Part shown: positions 9,083-18,011 of the stretch, piece by piece | How the letters are laid out: every line of letters begins with the position of its first letter | Position numbering within the stretch: position 1 is the stretch's first letter | From: Streptomyces fungicidicus | Lineage (GTDB): Bacteria > Actinomycetota > Actinomycetes > Streptomycetales > Streptomycetaceae | Length of the DNA stretch: 64,000 nt | Direction: 5' to 3' | Assembly: GCF_003665435.1 (NCBI RefSeq) | Contig: NZ_CP023407.1 | Span: 310,001-374,000 of the forward strand | Program-made: the position numbers and the translations under genes | The notes under the pieces: generated by a model | Seen by the model: the letters and a program-made list of their open reading frames with translations, nothing else | Told to the model about the DNA's origin: nothing | The model's database searches: none

Positions 9083-10087
9083 GTGGCCGTGATCCGTCTG
9101 CATTTCTCGCCCGCCGACGTGCGCCGCATCACGCTCGCGCCGCGTCCCGACGCCCTGTTCGAAACGGCGCTCAGCGTGCGCCTGCTGCTGGGCGGGCCGG
9201 CCGTGCACCAGGGCCGCCGCGCCCCGGTGACGCGATGGCGGCACGCGATGGACGGCACACCCGTCGGCCGGGCGGGCGTCCTGGCGGAGCTGGTCCGCCG
9301 GGACGACTACCTCCCCGACTTCCTGCTCCAGCCGACCGCCTCCTCCTTCGGCGAGGCGGTCGAGTCGGCCCACTCCCTGCCCACCGCGCGTCTGCACCAG
9401 GATCTGGCACGACTCCTCGAACCTCCGGAGGCAGTGCGGGGCCGCAACGGCCGGCTCCCCGGCGCCGACGGACGGCTTCGCGAACTCGCCGAGGGCAGCC
9501 CGCAGGGCCGCGACATGCTGGTGCGGGACCTGCGCCGCTACCACGACGCGTCGATCGCCTCCTGCTGGCACCACGTCACGGCCGCCGCGACGGCGGACCG
9601 CGCGCTGCGGGCCGAGATGCTGCTGCGCGGCGGAGTCGACGCGCTGCTCACCACGCTCGCCCCGTCGTGGCGCTGGCAGCCCCCGACCCTCCACCTGCCC
9701 TCGCCTTCGACCTTCGACGTGCCGTTGTGCGGACGCGGCCTGCTGCTCGTGCCTTCCTTCTTCGCCACCAGGCCGTTCCTGGGATACCACCCGGAGGAGC
9801 CGACGGTGCTCGTGTACCCCCTGCACGAAGGAGCCGGCACCACGGAGGTGTCCGCCGGGGCACTCGCTCCGCTGCTCGGCCGCACCAGGGCCGCCGTCCT
9901 GGAGGCGCTGCGGACACCTGCCACCACCACGGCCCTCGCCGAACGGACCGGCATCTCACTGGCCGGCGCCAGCCAGCACGCCGGCGTCCTGCGCGACGCG
10001 GGGCTGATCTCCACGGAGCGAACCGGCACGGCGGTCCTCCACACCCTGCGCCCTCTCGGCCGGGCCCTGCTGGACGGGAGAACGTAG
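9083..10087 (+). CDS. ArsR-like winged-helix regulator (DUF5937 type)
   Basis: About 334 residues. The long N-terminal region (1-240) with VIRLHFSPADVRRITLAPRPD is typical of DUF5937 regulators found across actinomycetes. The C-terminal 75 residues form an ArsR/HTH_20 winged helix (LGRTRAAVLEALRTPATTTALAERTGISLAGASQHAGVLRDAGLI). A GTG at 9083 starts the frame and a second GTG two codons later is possible. The effector is unknown. A clean inverted repeat lies just upstream. Confidence 0.87.
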   Translation: MAVIRLHFSPADVRRITLAPRPDALFETALSVRLLLGGPAVHQGRRAPVTRWRHAMDGTPVGRAGVLAELVRRDDYLPDFLLQPTASSFGEAVESAHSLPTARLHQDLARLLEPPEAVRGRNGRLPGADGRLRELAEGSPQGRDMLVRDLRRYHDASIASCWHHVTAAATADRALRAEMLLRGGVDALLTTLAPSWRWQPPTLHLPSPSTFDVPLCGRGLLLVPSFFATRPFLGYHPEEPTVLVYPLHEGAGTTEVSAGALAPLLGRTRAAVLEALRTPATTTALAERTGISLAGASQHAGVLRDAGLISTERTGTAVLHTLRPLGRALLDGRT

Positions 10088-10139
10088 GGTCCGGGCCATC
10101 ACCACGGCGCGGCCGGCCGACCCGGCGTATCCTGCGCCC

Positions 10140-10850
10140 GTGGGACTGCGGTTCGAGACGCGCGGGTCCGACTCGCCGTGGGTCGACACCGTGTGGACGT
10201 GTACGAGTGAGCAGGTCACGGCGATGACGTCGGTGGCCGGGGCGTGTCTGGGCCTGGTGTTCTGGGAGCAGGACGGCACGGCGCACGCGGGCGTCACCGG
10301 GCCCGGGACCCGGGCCGGCACGGCGCCGGTGCCGGAGGGCGCGACGTTCACCGGCATCGAGTTCGCCGTGGGCACCTCGTTGCGGGCCCTGCCCTCACCG
10401 GTGCTGGTCGACGGCGGCATCCAGCTCCCCGACACCACGCCCCGGACGTTCCGACTGGACGGCGTGCGCCGGCGGACGCCCGGCCCCGACGACGCCGAGG
10501 CCCTGGTCGACCATCTCGTGCGGGCCGGGACCGTGGTCCGTGATCCACTCGTCTCCGAGGTGCTGCGAGGCCACCGACCGGACGTCTCGGCGCGCACGGT
10601 CGAACGCCGGTTCCGGGCAGCGACGGGGCTGACGCGGGGCGCCGTCAGGCAGATCGAGCGGGCCCGCACCGCCGCGCGGCTGCTGGCGGCCGGCTCCCCC
10701 GCCGCCGAAGTCGTCGCCGGGCTCGACTACTTCGACGAGCCGCACCTGGCGAGGGCACTGCGCGTTTACGTCGGCCGTACCGCCGGGCAGTTGCGCGAGG
10801 GTTCCGGCGGCGCGATCGCCCTCGACGTGGATCAGCGCCTGACGTCGTAG
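10140..10850 (+). CDS. AraC family transcriptional regulator
   Basis: About 236 residues. The C-terminal half carries a two-helix-turn-helix AraC domain (SARTVERRFRAATGLTRGAVRQIERARTA and a second helix pair ending FDEPHLARALRVYVGRTAGQL). The N-terminal half resembles a cupin-type sensor of a short AraC subfamily. The GTG start has no strong ribosome site. Its last 19 nt overlap the 3' end of the convergent DHFR-like gene, an antisense arrangement that may limit co-expression. Confidence 0.85.
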   Translation: MGLRFETRGSDSPWVDTVWTCTSEQVTAMTSVAGACLGLVFWEQDGTAHAGVTGPGTRAGTAPVPEGATFTGIEFAVGTSLRALPSPVLVDGGIQLPDTTPRTFRLDGVRRRTPGPDDAEALVDHLVRAGTVVRDPLVSEVLRGHRPDVSARTVERRFRAATGLTRGAVRQIERARTAARLLAAGSPAAEVVAGLDYFDEPHLARALRVYVGRTAGQLREGSGGAIALDVDQRLTS

Positions 10851-11410
10851 ACCAGCTTCACGATCCCGTTCGAGTAGCTCTCCGACTCCCGCAGGCTCAG
10901 CATCCGCTTGTCCCGGTCGGCCCGCCCGAACAGGCTCTTCCCGGCGCCGAGCAGCACGGGGAAGACGAGCAGGTTGTACTGGTCGATCAGGCCCGCGTCG
11001 GACAGTCGCCGGGCGAGCTCGGCGCTCCCGTGGATGAAGATCGCGCCGCCCTCGCCCTCCTTGAGCGCGGCGACGTCCTCGGTCGAGCGCAGGACCGTCG
11101 TCGGACCCCAGTCGTCGACGAGGGCGTCGTCGGACAGGGTGCTCGACACCACGTACTTGGGCAACTCCTTGTAGTCGGCGTGGTCCTGTGAGCCGGGCCA
11201 TACCGGTGCGAACGCCTCGTAGCTGCGGCGGCCGAACATCAGCGCAGTCGTGTCGGTGAGCTCCTCACCCTTCAACGACCAGGCTTCCGGCTCGAATTCG
11301 AGGTCCTTGACCACCCAGCCGCCACTGCGGTGTCCCTCCCCCGGCCCGCCGCCGGGCGAGTCCACGACGCCGTCGAGCGACATGAATCCGGTGTAGACCA
11401 GCTTCCGCAT
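10832..11410 (-). CDS. dihydrofolate reductase family protein
   Basis: About 192 residues of the RibD/DHFR-like fold: MRKLVYTGFMSLDGVVDSP at the N-terminus, LMFGRRSYEAFAPVW, and GGAIFIHGSAELARRL before LLVFPVLLGAGKSLF. These are the usual motifs of actinobacterial DHFR-like reductases (YwjB/YyaP type) of unknown substrate; true folate activity is not implied. ATG at 11410 has AGGAG 8 nt upstream. It is the probable target of the neighbouring AraC regulator, with which it overlaps tail to tail. Confidence 0.9.
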   Translation of the reverse strand: MRKLVYTGFMSLDGVVDSPGGGPGEGHRSGGWVVKDLEFEPEAWSLKGEELTDTTALMFGRRSYEAFAPVWPGSQDHADYKELPKYVVSSTLSDDALVDDWGPTTVLRSTEDVAALKEGEGGAIFIHGSAELARRLSDAGLIDQYNLLVFPVLLGAGKSLFGRADRDKRMLSLRESESYSNGIVKLVYDVRR

Positions 11411-11541
11411 GCTGCTGTCTCCTCGTTCTGGGGCACGTTGCCGGGTCCACGCTAGAACGCGGCCGGGCCACCCGTCTTGGACGGAAACGACAGCCGCCGG
11501 CACTCGCGACGGCGCCGGCGAACGAGGCGAAGAGTGTGTTG

Positions 11542-12582
11542 TCACCCGTGGGGGACGACGACGGCCCGGCCGTTCACCTGGCCGGCGTGCAGGCGTTCGT
11601 AGGCGAGGGGCGCCTCGTCGAGGGAGTAGGTCTCGGTGTGCACGGCGACGGCGCCGGTCCTGGCGAGGCCGATGACCTCGATCAGTTCGCCTCGTGATCC
11701 CCAGTAGGGGGCGTTGACGGACACCTCGAAGGGCAGTGCGCCGAAGCCGACGGGCAGGGAGCCTCCGCCGATGCCCACGATGCTGATCTCGCCCTCGACC
11801 GCGGCCACGGCTCCCGCGGTGCGCACGGTCGGCTCCGCGCCGACGAAGTCGAACACGGCCTGGGCCCCGGTCCCGCCCGTCAGCTCCCGCACCTTGCCGA
11901 CCGCCTGCGCGTCCGAGAGCACGGTCTCGTGCGCGCCGACGGTCCGGGCGAGCGCCAGCTTCTCCTCGCTGACGTCGAGGGCGATCACGCGGGCCGCGGA
12001 CATGGCCCGCAGCAGCTGAACGGCGACATGACCTAGGCCGCCCGTGCCGATGACCACCGCGGTGGAGCCGGGCACGAGCCGGGGCAGCGCGCGCTTCACG
12101 GCGTGGTACGGGGTCAGCCCGGCGTCCGTCAGCGGCACCGTGGCGACCGGATCGAGACCGTCGATGGGGACGAGGTGTCGGGCGTCGTCGACGAGCAGGT
12201 ACTCAGCCATCGCCCCGGGAGTGCCGAGCCCCGGCGGGAAGATGCCGAGCTCTGCCGCGCGCAGGCAGTAGTTCTCCTTCCCCTCCGCGCACTTGGCGCA
12301 GGTGCCGCAGCCCCAGGGGCCGTACACGACGACGGCGTCGCCCTCGTTCAGCCCGCTCACGCCGGCGCCGAGCGCCTCGACCGTGCCCGCACCCTCGTGC
12401 CCCAGGGTCAGCGGCAGTTCGTAGGGGAAGCCCTCGGCCGGCCAGCTCATCACCGCGATGTCCGAGTGGCACACTCCGGCCGCAGTGACCTTGAGCAGGA
12501 CCTGGCCGGGACCCGGCTCGGGATCGGGCACGGTGACGACCTCCGGAGGAGCGCCGATGCGGCGGTACTGGAGCGCCTTCAT
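11542..12582 (-). CDS. zinc-dependent NAD(P) alcohol dehydrogenase
   Basis: About 346 residues of the medium-chain dehydrogenase family. The catalytic zinc region AGVCHSDIAVM and GHEGAGTVEALG, the structural zinc loop CGTCAKCAEGKENYC and the Rossmann motif GTGGLGHVAVQ are all intact. ALDVSEEKLALA has an acidic residue after the second strand, which favours NAD over NADP. ATG at 12582 is preceded by AGGAAGGGA. Substrate unknown; primary or aromatic alcohols are usual for this group. Confidence 0.93.
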   Translation of the reverse strand: MKALQYRRIGAPPEVVTVPDPEPGPGQVLLKVTAAGVCHSDIAVMSWPAEGFPYELPLTLGHEGAGTVEALGAGVSGLNEGDAVVVYGPWGCGTCAKCAEGKENYCLRAAELGIFPPGLGTPGAMAEYLLVDDARHLVPIDGLDPVATVPLTDAGLTPYHAVKRALPRLVPGSTAVVIGTGGLGHVAVQLLRAMSAARVIALDVSEEKLALARTVGAHETVLSDAQAVGKVRELTGGTGAQAVFDFVGAEPTVRTAGAVAAVEGEISIVGIGGGSLPVGFGALPFEVSVNAPYWGSRGELIEVIGLARTGAVAVHTETYSLDEAPLAYERLHAGQVNGRAVVVPHG

Positions 12583-12756
12583 GCTGGTGAGTCCCTTCCT
12601 CCGCGTCCCCGGCTCGGCGCCGGCGGCACACCCGCGCCGGACGGCACGTCGTACCGCCATGGTCGCCGCATCCGCCGGACCGCGCGCGCCGAGGACGCCG
12701 CCCGCGCCGATGCCGGGGCCTTCCGGACGGCCGGCCCCGTTCCGGGTCGGCGCGGC

Positions 12757-12790
12757 CGGTGTCAGGTGTCAGATGTCCGGTGTCAGGTGT
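12757..12790. repeat. short direct repeats of GGTGTCAGGTGTC type
   Basis: Between the alcohol dehydrogenase and the SNase-like gene a GGTGTCAGGTGTC unit occurs twice within about 34 nt, interrupted by AGATGTCC. The second copy reaches into the last codons of the SNase-like gene. This looks like a slipped-strand microrepeat rather than an operator. Confidence 0.5.
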
Positions 12791-13649
12791 CCGCGAAGAG
12801 CAGGTCCTCGGGGGGATGCGTCATCCGCACGGTCTGGCCGTTCGTGGCCTCCACGACATGGTGCAGGCCCACGCACCGCTCTCCTGTGGACAGGATGGAG
12901 AAGCGGTCGCCCACACCGGCCAGAAAGGCCGGGAAGCAGGCGAGCGGCACGGTGGGGCCGAGTTGCAGGTAGTCCACCAGCCGGCGGAACAGCTTGGGGA
13001 GAAGCACTGCGTCGTCCGTCAGCGTGGACAGTCCCGTGATCTTCGCCCCGGTGGTGGTGACATCGCTCGGCCACAGTCCCCGTCCCGCGTCCCGCGCCTC
13101 CGTCGCCGCGGTGGACATCTCGGTCCGCAGGCTGGTGAAGAGGGAGCGGTAGAAGGTCGGGTACGCCAGGCCCGTGGTGAGCAGGTGGTGGTTGACCGTC
13201 GTCCTGAGCACGGTCGCGTCGACGTCGATCTCACGGCCGCCGGCACCCGGGGGCGTTCCGCGCCCCGCGAGGGCGATGCAGCGGCCGTGGACATCGGCGC
13301 CGCGGGTGAGTACGAACCCCGGCACCGTGTCGGGGGTGGTGCCGGTCACCGTCTCGTCCGGGCGGTGCTGGACATCGGTGAAGCCCAGCCAGCTCAGCAG
13401 TTCGTCGCGCGCGGCGTGGGCGAACGGGAGCGGCTGGTGCACACGATTGGCGCCGTAATGTGTCTCGAGTGCGTCGACCGCGTCCAGCCGCAGTGTCGCG
13501 CGACCCGCCGCGTTGTGCTCGACGGCGCGGCCCAGGCCACCGCCGACCAGGTCCCACTCCGAGGGCTCGTCCGCGGTGAAGTGGACCGTGTCTCCGTCCG
13601 GCTGTGAGCCCACGACACCGTACACGCCCTTGATCAGCAACATGGGCAT
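12783..13649 (-). CDS. divergent staphylococcal-nuclease-like (SNase) protein
   Basis: About 288 residues, larger than ordinary thermonucleases. The N-terminal part has DGDTVHF followed by LRLDAVDALETHY, matching the vRLxGIDxPE motif of SNase with its catalytic Arg and Glu. HGRCIALAGRG corresponds to the segment holding the third catalytic Arg. TEARDAGRGLWPSD matches the closing helix of SNase domains. The calcium-binding Asp of DGDT is kept. No signal peptide is seen. The C-terminal 80 residues are unlike SNase and may be an accessory domain. The call is by motif only. Confidence 0.6.
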   Translation of the reverse strand: MPMLLIKGVYGVVGSQPDGDTVHFTADEPSEWDLVGGGLGRAVEHNAAGRATLRLDAVDALETHYGANRVHQPLPFAHAARDELLSWLGFTDVQHRPDETVTGTTPDTVPGFVLTRGADVHGRCIALAGRGTPPGAGGREIDVDATVLRTTVNHHLLTTGLAYPTFYRSLFTSLRTEMSTAATEARDAGRGLWPSDVTTTGAKITGLSTLTDDAVLLPKLFRRLVDYLQLGPTVPLACFPAFLAGVGDRFSILSTGERCVGLHHVVEATNGQTVRMTHPPEDLLFADT

Positions 13650-13754
13650 GGTGACTCCTTGGGGATGCGAACCAGCTGTGCGGCCCCCTGCTTCACATGG
13701 TGCGCCGCGAAGCGTGGTCCCGCACGGTGGGGTCTCCGGCGCGGGTGGGAACCG

Positions 13755-14759
13755 TCAGCGTCCGTCGCGCAGTTGGCGGAGGTAGGCCGCCGTCAGCGCG
13801 ACGGCACGGTCGTCGTCGTGCGACAGCTCCACGAGGGCCCGGGACGCCGTGGGCCCCGGGATGTCCGCCAGCGCCTGGGTCAGCCGTACGCGTGCCGGTG
13901 CGCCCGTGTCCTCGTGGCCGAGGCGGCCGACGACCTCCGTCGCGATCCGCTCCGCCGTCGCGATGTCGCCGGCCAGCACGCTCAGCGCGTCGGCCGCGTC
14001 GGTGTCGTTCCTTCCCTCCACGATCATGTCGATGAGCGTGGGGACCGTATCGGCCAGGCCACGTGTCCCGAGCGTCAGAGCCGCGTACCCGCGGACCACG
14101 GCGTCGGGATGGGCGAGGGCGTCCCGCAGGCGGGCGGAGGCCTCGCCGTCGGGCATCTCGGCGAGTGCCTGAACGGCACGCTGCCGCACCGCGGCCACCG
14201 GTGAGTCCAGGCCCTCCGCCAGCAACGCCGTTCCGCCGCCGCCGGAACGCGCCAGCGCCCATCGCAGCGCCCCGGCGACGTTCGGCTCCGTCTCGCTCAA
14301 CACCGCCTCCACCAGGGCGTCCACGGGTGCGGGGACGCTGTCGACGGGGGCAAGGGCCGCGCGCTGACGTGCGTCGGCGTTCTTCGAGCCCAGTGCCTGC
14401 AGGAAGGAGACGGTGTGCAGGACTTCCTCCCAGCCGGCCGGTTCCGCGGCGTCGATGCGGCACAGCCGTGTGAGCAACTCCGTTTCGACTGCGATGCGTT
14501 CACGCGTCTGACGGATGAGGTCGGCGACGAGCGCCGAGGGCTGGAAACCGGGATCGCCGAGCGCGCGGCCGATCTCCCGCAGCGACAGCCCCAGTGTCCG
14601 CAGGCTCTCGATGTGGAAGATGCGCCGGATGTCCTCGCCGGAGTACTCCCGGTAGCCGGTGCCGGTGCGGCCGGACGGCCGCACCAGTCCCAGCGACTCG
14701 TAGTGCCTGAGCATGCGGGCACTGACCCCGGAACGCCGCGCCACCTCACCGATCAACAC
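13755..14759 (-). CDS. MerR family regulator fused to HEAT repeats
   Basis: About 334 residues. Residues 1-75 form a MerR winged helix (LIGEVARRSGVSARMLRHYESLGLV, then GYREYSGEDIRRI). A coiled-coil helix links to about 190 residues of HEAT/PBS-lyase-like repeats (SPVAAVRQRAVQALAEM, HPDAVVRGYAALTLGTRG) in place of the usual effector domain. The GTG start is 3 nt after the stop of the HEAT-repeat gene upstream, so the two are translationally coupled. The HEAT part probably senses a protein partner rather than a small molecule. Confidence 0.88.
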   Translation of the reverse strand: MLIGEVARRSGVSARMLRHYESLGLVRPSGRTGTGYREYSGEDIRRIFHIESLRTLGLSLREIGRALGDPGFQPSALVADLIRQTRERIAVETELLTRLCRIDAAEPAGWEEVLHTVSFLQALGSKNADARQRAALAPVDSVPAPVDALVEAVLSETEPNVAGALRWALARSGGGGTALLAEGLDSPVAAVRQRAVQALAEMPDGEASARLRDALAHPDAVVRGYAALTLGTRGLADTVPTLIDMIVEGRNDTDAADALSVLAGDIATAERIATEVVGRLGHEDTGAPARVRLTQALADIPGPTASRALVELSHDDDRAVALTAAYLRQLRDGR

Positions 14760-14762
14760 CTT

Positions 14763-15434
14763 CTATCGTCCCTCATCGCCGGTGCCGCCGAGGGCCACGA
14801 CCCGCTTCGCCTCCTCGATCGCGCACGCGAAGTCGGCGTCCGGGTCGCGCAGCAGCCGCTCGGTGGCGAGCGCGTGCGCGCGGACGCGCTCGCCGGGGGC
14901 CGCCGCGGCGGCGCGCAGCGCCGGCAGGATCACGTCACCGAGCGCGGCCAGTGCCCGGCTGAGACTGCGTTGCGTCTCCCGCTCACCGCGTCCCAGCTGC
15001 TCGGCCAGGATCGCGGCCAAGCCGGGCTCCTCGCCTTCCGGCACCAGCACGACCGCGGCCCGCCAGGCGGTCCGCGCCACTTCGTCGTCGGCGTCGGAGA
15101 GCAGCGCCCGGGTGAGCGCGGGCCACGCCCGCCGGTCCCCGATCTTGGACAGGGTGTGCAGCGCCTGGCTCCGCGCCTGCGCCCGCTCCGAGCGGACCTC
15201 GTGGAGCAGCCCGGGGAGGGTGAGTGACACCGGGTGGCGGGTGAGTGCCCAGGTCAGCATGTCGCGGACGAGGAACTCGGGCTCCAGCGCGCTTCTGTCG
15301 ATGAGTTTGTCCACGAAGCGGGGGTCCGGCGTGGTGCCGGCCGCCAGCGCCGCCCGCAGCCGCACGGACGAACGGTCGTCCTCCAGCGCCCGGAGCGTTC
15401 GCGCCGCTTCGGTGTCCTGGCTCGTCATGGTCAT
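14763..15434 (-). CDS. HEAT-repeat protein
   Basis: About 223 residues made almost entirely of HEAT helices (LEDDRSSVRLRAALAAG, RSQALHTLSKIGDRRAWPAL, DADDEVARTAWRAAVVL). No catalytic motif is visible. ATG at 15434 has GAGGAGGTGG 5 nt upstream. It heads a two-gene operon with the MerR-HEAT regulator, so a protein-protein relay between them is plausible. Confidence 0.82.
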   Translation of the reverse strand: MTMTSQDTEAARTLRALEDDRSSVRLRAALAAGTTPDPRFVDKLIDRSALEPEFLVRDMLTWALTRHPVSLTLPGLLHEVRSERAQARSQALHTLSKIGDRRAWPALTRALLSDADDEVARTAWRAAVVLVPEGEEPGLAAILAEQLGRGERETQRSLSRALAALGDVILPALRAAAAAPGERVRAHALATERLLRDPDADFACAIEEAKRVVALGGTGDEGR

Positions 15435-15465
15435 CGGGACCACCTCCTCGGCAGGCAGTGAAGGG

Positions 15466-15482
15466 CTTGTCACTGTGTCAAG
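15466..15482. promoter_or_regulatory. MerR-type operator/promoter of the HEAT operon
   Basis: CTTGTCACTGTGTCAAG is symmetrical at 14 of 16 paired positions around the centre. On the minus strand it directly follows a -35-like TTGACC (15487-15482), so the dyad fills the spacer, as MerR regulators require. The -10 is weak (TTCACT after 19 nt). Confidence 0.6.
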
Positions 15483-15577
15483 GTCAAACGGCGTTCCCTG
15501 GACGTGGCCACGGCGGTTGCCTTCCCCCGGCTTCAATTCGCTTGTCGGAGCCTCGTCCGTTCGGGTAGGAAGCGTGC

Positions 15578-16120
15578 ATGCTGAAAGGCGACAAGGTCGG
15601 GCTCAGGGCCCGGCACGAGGACGACATTCCGGTCCTGCGGGCCGAGCTCTACGACGACGTGGTCAACGCCTCGCGGGCCGAGGGCGGCCCGTGGCGGCCG
15701 ATCACTCCCGGCTCGAAGGATCCGCGGCTCGTGGTGGACGACAAGGAACAGGGGCACGTCCCGTTCTCCGTGGTGGAGCTCGACGGCGGCACGCTGATCG
15801 GCACCGCGACGCTCTGGGGCATCGACACCCACAACCGGGGGGCGCACATCGGGCTCGGGCTCCTGCCGTCCTCGCGCGGTAAGGGCTACGGCACCGACGT
15901 GGTCGCGGTGCTGTGCCGCTACGGCTTCGTCGTGCGCGGCCTGCACCGGCTGCAGATCGAGACGTTGTCGGACAACACCGCGATGCTGCGCTCCGCAGAG
16001 CGCAACGGCTTCGTCCGCGAGGGCGTGCTGCGTTCCTCGGCCTGGGTGATGGGCGAGTTCCTGGACGAGGTGCTGCTCGGACTGCTCAGCAGGGACTGGA
16101 AGCCGGCCCCGGCGGGCTGA
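15578..16120 (+). CDS. GNAT family N-acetyltransferase (RimJ/RimL type)
   Basis: About 180 residues. It starts LRARHEDDIPVLRAELYDD, has the acetyl-CoA loop LLPSSRGKGYGTDVVAVL, and ends with LHRLQIETLSDNTAMLRSAERNGFVREGVLR, the hallmark of the RimJ/RimL-like GNAT branch. Substrate may be a protein N-terminus or a small amine. ATG at 15578 follows a space shared with the divergent HEAT operon. Confidence 0.92.
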   Translation: MLKGDKVGLRARHEDDIPVLRAELYDDVVNASRAEGGPWRPITPGSKDPRLVVDDKEQGHVPFSVVELDGGTLIGTATLWGIDTHNRGAHIGLGLLPSSRGKGYGTDVVAVLCRYGFVVRGLHRLQIETLSDNTAMLRSAERNGFVREGVLRSSAWVMGEFLDEVLLGLLSRDWKPAPAG

Positions 16121-16153
16121 GGCTCCTCGCACGCCCAGGCCCTGGGCCGTCCC

Positions 16154-17020
16154 TCACGACGGAGCCAGGTCGGTCCGCAGCAGGTGGTGGTCCGAGTAGC
16201 GGGTGGGCTCCACATGGTGCCGGAGCGGGGCGATGCCACGCAGGAAAACGTAGTCGAACTTGCTGTTCCAGTCGGTGGTCGGCTCGCAGGTTCCGGCGTC
16301 CGAGGGGCGGCAGCGGGGGTCGGCGTCCTCGGCCAGTTCCCACATCCGGGCGAGTTCGGGGGCGTAGGGCACGGCGTTGAAGTCGCCGAGCACGATCGCG
16401 CGATCGTGCCGGGCCACCGCCTCGGCGAGCACGCCGGCCTGTCCCGCCCGGACCTCCTCCTGACGTCGTTCGGCGAGGTGGGTGTTGAAGACGCGGACGG
16501 ACCGGCCGCCCACCTCGGTGGTGACGGCCATGTAGCCGCGGTCCTCGGATCCGCCGTCCGGATACTCCACAAGGACCCGGTCCGTCATCGGCGCGGCCGA
16601 GAGGACCGCCTGGCCGAAGGCCCCCGGCTTCCACGGCGCTCCGCCGCACCGGCCCCAGTTCCGCAGCACCGTCCCGTACTCGACGTGGTAGACGAGCCCG
16701 TGCAGGCTCTCCAGATGGTCCCGGATCCTCTCGACGTCCCGTGCGCACGCTTCCTGCAGGGCGATGACCTGGGGCGCGTGACGGGCGATCTCCGCCGCCC
16801 GGTCGACGTCGCTCTCCTCGCAGGGGTTGCAGAGGTTCCAGGTCATGACCCGGTTCGGTACGACGTCCCGCACGGCGTCGACGGGCAGTGATCCGGCGAA
16901 GGGGGCGCCGATCGGGGAACTGGGGCCGAGGAGCACCATGCAGGCCACGATCACGGCACCCGCGAGCAACCGCGCGCCCCTTCCGAGCACCATGCCTCCC
17001 TGGTGTCGCACACGGGGCAC
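16154..17020 (-). CDS. secreted endonuclease/exonuclease/phosphatase (EEP) family hydrolase
   Basis: About 288 residues with an N-terminal hydrophobic export signal (LLAGAVIVACMVLLG). EEP motifs are intact: MTWNLCNPCEES (metal-site Asn), ALQEACARDV (Glu), FNTHLAERR, VLGDFNAVPYAPE (Asp/Asn pair), FDYVFLRG and a closing YSDHHLL (catalytic His). Paired cysteines in the loops suit an exported protein. The GTG at 17020 has GGGGA at usable distance; the ATG at 16993 has GGGAGG only 1 nt away, so the start is uncertain. Likely a secreted nuclease or phosphodiesterase. Confidence 0.82.
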   Translation of the reverse strand: MPRVRHQGGMVLGRGARLLAGAVIVACMVLLGPSSPIGAPFAGSLPVDAVRDVVPNRVMTWNLCNPCEESDVDRAAEIARHAPQVIALQEACARDVERIRDHLESLHGLVYHVEYGTVLRNWGRCGGAPWKPGAFGQAVLSAAPMTDRVLVEYPDGGSEDRGYMAVTTEVGGRSVRVFNTHLAERRQEEVRAGQAGVLAEAVARHDRAIVLGDFNAVPYAPELARMWELAEDADPRCRPSDAGTCEPTTDWNSKFDYVFLRGIAPLRHHVEPTRYSDHHLLRTDLAPS

Positions 17021-17149
17021 CCGACGTCCCCATGGATGAGATTAAAGGACGGCGTTGTCGGCAACACATTGTCTGTCGTCGGCGGTGCGGCCCTCCCAAG
17101 TGGCCGAGGCGCCGGCGGCACCCGTCCCTTCCCGGCGAAGGTTGTAGCG

Positions 17150-17683
17150 ATGCACCACCGCGCCCACCCCGTCCGCCGGCCGGCCGGCCCGCGACGGAAG
17201 GTGTCCCAACGGCCGACGGAGACGGTGCTGTTCAGCGGCGTCTACGGACTGATCCTGGCCAGCGCGCTGGCGGCCGCGCTCGACTCGCCCGGTGAGGCGT
17301 CCGACCCCGGGTCGGACGCGCTGTGGGTCCTGCTCACCGCCCTCGCCTCCGCGGCCGCCCACGGCTACGCCCATGTCGTCGCACACCGGATGTCGGGGGA
17401 CGGCGGCGGTGCCCGGATCGGACTGCGCGCCATGCTCGCGGAGTGGCCGGTCGTCGTGGCGGCCGCCCCCACCGTCGTGCTGCTGCTGACCGCGATGCCC
17501 TCCTGGTGGACGGAGAGCCAGGCGGTGAACACCGCCCTGGCCCTCAACACCCTGCTGCTCGCCTGCTGGGGCGTGTGGACGGCGCGGAGCGCGGGGCGCG
17601 GCTGGGCGGCCTCCCTCCGGGCCGGGGCCGCCGACATGCTGATCGGCTTCGTGATCATCGGGGCGAACGCCGTGATCAAGTAG
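17150..17683 (+). CDS. integral membrane protein of unknown function
   Basis: About 177 residues with hydrophobic segments VLFSGVYGLILASALAAAL, ALWVLLTALASAAAHGYAHVVA, WPVVVAAAPTVVLLLTAM, TALALNTLLLACWGVWTA and ADMLIGFVIIGANAVI, giving about five membrane spans. AHGYAHVVAHRM in the second span could hold a ligand. ATG at 17150 has GAAGG upstream. No family was recognised. Confidence 0.75.
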   Translation: MHHRAHPVRRPAGPRRKVSQRPTETVLFSGVYGLILASALAAALDSPGEASDPGSDALWVLLTALASAAAHGYAHVVAHRMSGDGGGARIGLRAMLAEWPVVVAAAPTVVLLLTAMPSWWTESQAVNTALALNTLLLACWGVWTARSAGRGWAASLRAGAADMLIGFVIIGANAVIK

Positions 17684-17723
17684 CGGTCACGGCCCCCGGC
17701 GCACCGCCCGACGGGCTCACCGG

Positions 17724-17960
17724 TCACACATCCGCTCCACCGGCCTCCCGGTGCCCGGTGAGCCGGGTCTTCAGCCGGTAGTCGACGGTCGCGTCGCGGT
17801 ACACGTGGTGCGGCACGACCTTCTCGGGGAGGTGGTCGCGAGCGCTGTCGCTGACCGAGTCCCGCTCACCGGCGCCCGGGAAACGGACAGCCGTGCGGGG
17901 CGGCTCCGCGAAGCGCAGGCGCTCGGAGTGGACCCTCGCCCGGAACGCGATGTCCCACAC
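17724..17960 (-). CDS. small conserved-looking protein of unknown function
   Basis: About 78 residues: MWDIAFRARVHSERLRF at the N-terminus and LPEKVVPHHVYRDATVDYRL near the C-terminus. Alternating hydrophobic and charged residues suggest a small beta-rich protein. It starts with GTG and lacks a strong ribosome site. It lies 51 nt downstream of the repeat-protein gene on the same strand and is probably co-transcribed with it. No function is proposed. Confidence 0.5.
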   Translation of the reverse strand: MWDIAFRARVHSERLRFAEPPRTAVRFPGAGERDSVSDSARDHLPEKVVPHHVYRDATVDYRLKTRLTGHREAGGADV

Positions 17961-18011
17961 CGGGCCCGCCGCCGACTCGCCGGTGCCGTCGGGGGCCGGG
18001 GCGTGCGCCGT

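Noticed and set aside
12757..12790. CRISPR-like repeat
   Set aside because: Units are about 13 nt, without regular spacers or cas genes.
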